This document shows, one piece after another, positions 63,520 to 64,000 of a DNA stretch of 64,000 bases. The stretch's first letter is position 1; the number at the start of each line of letters is the position of its first letter. Below the pieces are notes generated by a model, which saw only the letters and a list, made by a program, of their open reading frames with translations, was not told the origin of the DNA and did not search any database. Made by a program: the position numbers and the translations under genes. This DNA comes from Microbispora sp. H11081 (GTDB lineage Bacteria > Actinomycetota > Actinomycetes > Streptosporangiales > Streptosporangiaceae): contig NZ_JABBWV010000001.1 in assembly GCF_012999535.1 (NCBI RefSeq), positions 248,001-312,000 of the forward strand, read 5' to 3'.

Positions 63520-64000
63520 CTGTGCGGGCAGGTCCGCGCCAGGAAGCTGCGGTCGAGGTCCGCGACGTCGGCGCAGCCCAGGAGTTCGAGGGTGTTCCTG
63601 ATCTCGCCGGTGAGCAGGCGGAGCACCGCGCTGACGCCGTGCCGGCCGTCCGCGGCGAGACCGTAGAGCCAGGGGCGGCCGATCAGCACCGCGCGTGCCC
63701 CCAGGGCGAGAGCCTTGACCACGTCGGCTCCGCGCCGTACGCCGCCGTCGATCAGCACCTCGGTCGAGGTCCCCGCGAGCGCGTCGACGACGCCCGGGAG
63801 GGCCTCGACGGTCGCCTGGACACCGTCGAGCTGGCGGCCGCCGTGGTTGGAGACCACAACGGCGGCGGCGCCGAGCTCGTGCGCCCGCCGCGCGTCCGCG
63901 GGCGTCATGACGCCCTTGACCGCGACAGGGCCGCCCCACTGCTCCTGGATCCACTCCAGGTCGTCCCAGGTCTGGTTGCGGTTGAACAGGTGGCCGAACC
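63498..64000 (-). CDS. FMN-dependent alpha-hydroxyacid oxidase/dehydrogenase (C-terminal part)
   Basis: The 5' part is cut by the right edge; about 167 codons are visible. The frame runs from the edge through TWDDLEWIQEQWGGPVAVKG, where the Lys contacts FMN N1. It continues with VVVSNHGGRQLDG, containing the active-site His and Arg, and VLIDGGVRRGADVVKALALGARAVLIGRPWLYGL. These are the classic blocks of lactate/glycolate oxidase family proteins. The end has AVLRLLTGEIRNTLELLGC and then a short tail with CPHRGGGDLG. The substrate cannot be told from this part. Confidence 0.88.
   Translation of the reverse strand, partial: FGHLFNRNQTWDDLEWIQEQWGGPVAVKGVMTPADARRAHELGAAAVVVSNHGGRQLDGVQATVEALPGVVDALAGTSTEVLIDGGVRRGADVVKALALGARAVLIGRPWLYGLAADGRHGVSAVLRLLTGEIRNTLELLGCADVADLDRSFLARTCPHRGGGDLG

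Overview
The window is high-GC actinobacterial chromosome. The conserved order miaB - rnz - miaA - dapF ... hflX - degV - comEA - comEC - holA - rpsT - lepA, GTG/TTG starts, many apparently leaderless genes, and secreted chitinase and betaine transporters all point to a soil actinomycete. The gene content reminds me of Streptosporangiaceae (Nonomuraea, Microbispora and relatives), but that family call is inference. I see no rRNA, tRNA, CRISPR array, transposase or phage gene.

Layout. 1-3.2 kb (minus): a polar amino-acid (glutamate-type) ABC transporter (ATPase, then binding lipoprotein, cut at the left edge) and an orphan sensor kinase. 3.5-10.2 kb: tRNA and housekeeping genes miaB, rnz, ogt, miaA and dapF, with a LigB-like dioxygenase-fold gene overlapping rnz tail to tail. 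10.2-41.7 kb: an accessory block lying between dapF and hflX. It holds a large helical-repeat protein, a 241-bp nested palindrome, a betaine/proline ABC operon with a duplicated binding protein, a secreted HNH nuclease, an ECF sigma factor with a CU044_5270-type membrane partner, an FHA domain fused to a flavoprotein, and a glycolate-to-malate operon (aceB-glcD-glcE-glcF-iclR) with a palindrome like an IclR-family operator over the aceB start. It ends with a DUF4097 lipoprotein and a tandem duplication of a two-gene module (FAD oxidoreductase divergent from a giant BTAD/AAA regulator). 41.8-54.4 kb: core genes hflX, hutI, degV, comEA, comEC, holA, rpsT and lepA. 54.4-64 kb: a MOSC protein, a secreted GH18 chitinase, a dipeptide ABC operon ending in an M20 peptidase, and a truncated FMN-dependent 2-hydroxyacid oxidase at the right edge.

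How the parts work together. Glycolate is oxidised by GlcDEF to glyoxylate, which malate synthase condenses with acetyl-CoA; the IclR gene at the operon end probably closes the control loop. The Dpp-like operon imports peptides through a lipoprotein, two permeases and one protein carrying both ATPases, and the M20 enzyme can cleave them. The betaine operon has a fused double permease, and a second, separately expressed binding protein may serve the same channel. In both copies of the 5-kb module the regulator and the oxidoreductase share one intergenic region that carries 11-bp-spaced direct repeats of the kind SARP proteins bind.

The most unusual items are the nested palindrome at 12635-12875, the FHA-flavoprotein fusion at 21345-23306, and the duplicated oxidoreductase/regulator module with a 15-bp minisatellite at its junction. 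No similarity search was run. Names rest on motifs and family knowledge.
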